Origin: Clostridium sp. CAG:1024
GTDB lineage: Bacteria; Bacillota; Clostridia; Christensenellales; CAG-138
Direction of reading: 5' to 3'
DNA length: 18,966 nt
Assembly (NCBI GenBank): GCA_000432015.1
Contig: HF985421.1
Location: 1-18,966 of the forward strand
Position numbers and translations under genes: made by a program. This document shows, piece after piece, positions 15,398 through 18,966 of the stretch (the stretch's first letter is position 1; every line of letters begins with the position of its first letter). The notes beneath the pieces were generated by a model that did not search any database, was not told the origin of the DNA, and saw only the letters and a program-made list of their open reading frames with translations.

Positions 15398-16399
15398 TCA
15401 AAATGCGTCCGTAAGAACATGATCGAAGTATTCGCCGGTTTTCGGGTCGGCAAAACGCTTGTCCAGAAAGGGCGAGTAGGTATAGGTCTCGATGCTTCGC
15501 GCGATGGGGTCAAAGCGCAGCAGACGCAGATAGCCGTAGCCCTCCTTCTTATCGCCCTGCGGGTTGTACATGAGGGAATAGACGGTGCGGTCGGGCGTGC
15601 CGTCGCCGTCGTCGTCGAATTCGTCGGTGCGCATACTGTCGCCGCGGCTGTGACCGCAAAGCACGAGCCGCACGTTCGGGTTTTTGGCAACGATGCGCTC
15701 CTGCTCTTCGCGGCTTTTCACAAAGACCTCGCCGGAATCGTTGAGATAGCGGTGAAACAGCGCGATGCCGACGCGGTCCCGATGCGCGGAAAGCGCGTCG
15801 TTGATCCAATCATATGCGCCCTTGAACCGCCGGGCAGCGTCAAAGCTTACGCCGAGCACGATAAAATCCGTTCCGCCCGCGGAAAACAGGTCATAATAGA
15901 TGAGTCCGTCCGCAAAGGTTTTGTCTGCGGGAAGATCATTTAAAAAATCACACTGGAGGTAGCCCTCGTAGCTTTTGGCCCGCACGCCGATGTCGTGATT
16001 TCCGGCGATTGGGTAGAAGGGGACCATGCCGCGGAATTTATCGAGCGCAAGGTTGAAATTGTCCCACTGGTAGGGCTTGAACCCGTTATCCACCAGATCG
16101 CCCGTGTGAAAAACGCAAAGAATGTTCTCCCGCTCAAGATTATCCCGAATATAACAGCCCATGCTGTCCAGCGCTTCCGGCGCGGAATAGCTCATGGCCT
16201 GCGTATCGGTCATCCAGACGATGGAAAACGGCGTCGGCATCGGCGCCGGAGAGGGCGTCGGCGCGGGCGCTGCGCTTTGCACAGGCGAAGGAACAAAAGA
16301 GTTCTCCGCGGTCTGTTCCGAAAAAGCGGCGCTTGTGCAGCCGACAGCAAGACCGGCAAGCAGAAAAAGGAGAAACAGATAGCGGATATGTTTATTCAT
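15398..16399 (-). CDS. Lipoprotein calcineurin-like metallophosphoesterase
   Basis: Surface-attached metal-dependent phosphoesterase, 333 aa. The N-terminus has a lipoprotein signal with lipobox LAVGC (Cys21), then a Pro/Ser/Ala-rich spacer (about 40-62). The catalytic domain shows the metallophosphoesterase motifs in order: WMTDTQ (Asp-x-Gln variant of DxH), HTGDLVDNG, AGNHDIG, LFHRYL and CGHSRGD. The last motif is GHxR instead of the more common GHxH, and the first is DTQ, which occurs in a subset of the family. The substrate is unknown. The ATG at 16399 gives a normal lipoprotein signal; an in-frame TTG at 16423 would add eight residues. The ribosome binding site is weak (GGAAGTGAG, distant). 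Confidence 0.87.
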   Translation of the reverse strand: MNKHIRYLFLLFLLAGLAVGCTSAAFSEQTAENSFVPSPVQSAAPAPTPSPAPMPTPFSIVWMTDTQAMSYSAPEALDSMGCYIRDNLERENILCVFHTGDLVDNGFKPYQWDNFNLALDKFRGMVPFYPIAGNHDIGVRAKSYEGYLQCDFLNDLPADKTFADGLIYYDLFSAGGTDFIVLGVSFDAARRFKGAYDWINDALSAHRDRVGIALFHRYLNDSGEVFVKSREEQERIVAKNPNVRLVLCGHSRGDSMRTDEFDDDGDGTPDRTVYSLMYNPQGDKKEGYGYLRLLRFDPIARSIETYTYSPFLDKRFADPKTGEYFDHVLTDAF

Positions 16400-16434
16400 C
16401 GTGTGACTGCTCACTTCCGTCAAGACTTGTCAAA

Positions 16435-16463
16435 AGCATACCATGGATTTCCCGGAAAATCAA
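16435..16463 (-). promoter_or_regulatory. Promoter of the metallophosphoesterase gene
   Basis: On the minus strand TTGATT (16463-16458), 17-bp spacer, TATGCT (16440-16435). The predicted start is near 16428, 29 bases before the ATG. The spacer contains a near-palindrome: GATTTCCC and GGAAAATC on the plus strand. Confidence 0.45.
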
Positions 16464-16503
16464 ACAAGGCCGGAGGCTGCGGCGCAGACGGCGCGGGCGA
16501 TTC

Positions 16504-16532
16504 TTGCAATTTGACGCGGCTTAGGGTATCAT
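16504..16532 (+). promoter_or_regulatory. Promoter of lepA-hemW
   Basis: TTGCAA (16504-16509), 17-bp spacer, TATCAT (16527-16532), about 55 bases before the lepA start. The -35 hexamer is the same as at the fba/glycosyltransferase promoters. A second possible -35, TTGACG (16511-16516), pairs only with a poorer -10. Confidence 0.6.
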
Positions 16533-16587
16533 AGATAAGGTCTATTATGGGGAATTTTGAATTGAGAACGCTTGGAGGAACGACGCT

Positions 16588-18389
<1,802 letters not shown>

Positions 18390-18390
<1 letters not shown>

Positions 18391-18966
18391 TGGAACCCGC
18401 TGGCATTTATCTGCATATCCCATACTGCGTGAGAAAGTGCGCCTATTGCGACTTCGTGTCCTTCCCGGAACCGGGCGGGGTGCCGGAGCCGTATGTCGGC
18501 GCACTTTTGCAGGAGATCCGTCTTGTTGCGGAGCAGACGCCGAAAAGACGGTATGCGAGCGTGTTTTTCGGCGGCGGCACACCCTCGCTGCTCAGCGGCG
18601 AACAGCTGCGACGCATTCTTGAAACGCTCGGAGAAGCATTTGACATTCTGCCGGATGCAGAGATCAGCATGGAGTGCAATCCCGGCACGGCGACGGAGAA
18701 AACGCTTTGCGCCTATCGCGCGGCGGGCGTGAACCGGCTTTCCGTCGGGCTTCAGTCCGCAGACGACGCGCTGCTTGCCCGTATTGGCCGCATCCATGAC
18801 TATGCCGCATTCTGCCGCACTGCAGCATGGGCAAAGCGCGCGGGCTTTGAGAATTTCAATGTGGACGTCATGCACGGCCTGCCGGGGCAGACGGCGGCGC
18901 AGTATCTCGATACGATCCGCCGCGCGGCGGAGAGCGGGGCGACGCACGTTTCCGCCTACGGTTTGA
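18390..18966 (+). CDS. hemW: Radical SAM heme chaperone HemW (3' partial)
   Basis: HemN-like radical SAM protein that carries heme in bacteria; older annotation calls it coproporphyrinogen III oxidase. 192 codons are visible before the window ends. The N-terminus reads MEPAGIYLHIPYCVRKCAYC; the CxxxCxxC motif is followed by Asp-Phe instead of the extra Cys found in true HemN, which supports HemW. FFGGGTPSLL, MECNPGT, NRLSVGLQS and NVDVMHGLPGQT are further family signatures. The ATG overlaps the lepA stop (TGATG), so translation is coupled. In Bacillus hrcA follows; here that lies outside the window. Confidence 0.95.

Overview
The window looks like chromosome of a spore-forming, GC-rich member of the Firmicutes, most likely class Clostridia. 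The basis is a spoIVFA-spoIVFB pair, sigma-A promoters with 17-bp spacers, strong AGGAGG-type ribosome binding sites, an L27 with a cleavable N-terminal extension next to its Prp protease, and lepA followed by hemW. No genus can be named from the sequence alone. No tRNA, rRNA or CRISPR array was seen.

Region 1 (1-7758, + strand) is conserved chromosome. It starts with the 3' part of an endonuclease/exonuclease/phosphatase (EEP) family gene. Next come spoIVFA and spoIVFB (sigma-K activation during sporulation), a radical SAM protein and its usual DUF2344 partner, an RNase E/G gene, and the ribosomal set rplU-prp-rpmA with a strong promoter, an L21-type leader and a terminator. The RNase E/G gene is broken by an imperfect 16-bp tandem duplication; removing one copy restores a 503-aa protein.

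Region 2 (about 7742-9419) is a small prophage remnant directly behind the rpmA terminator, where obg might have been expected. It keeps the C-terminal part of a phage minor capsid protein 2 and an N-terminal piece of a scaffold-like protein. Between them lies a visibly AT-richer cassette: an internal sigma-A-like promoter, a domain with an HExxH zinc-protease motif that may also start independently, an overlapping 106-aa partner gene, and two tandem terminators. This resembles a phage 'moron' carrying a toxin-immunity type pair and is the most interesting part of the window.

Region 3 (9562-14498) holds a secreted SH3-SH3-cadherin-like-EEP nuclease/phosphatase, class II fructose-bisphosphate aldolase (fba, - strand), a membrane GT2 glycosyltransferase, and glyceraldehyde-3-phosphate dehydrogenase (gap). 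fba and the glycosyltransferase diverge from two promoters that share one palindromic TTGCAA -35 box. The gap promoter carries a 12-bp perfect palindrome in its spacer.

Region 4 (14685-18966) holds a membrane-anchored XRE regulator with a zinc ribbon, a lipoprotein calcineurin-like phosphoesterase (- strand), lepA (EF4), and hemW, which overlaps lepA by one base and runs off the window.
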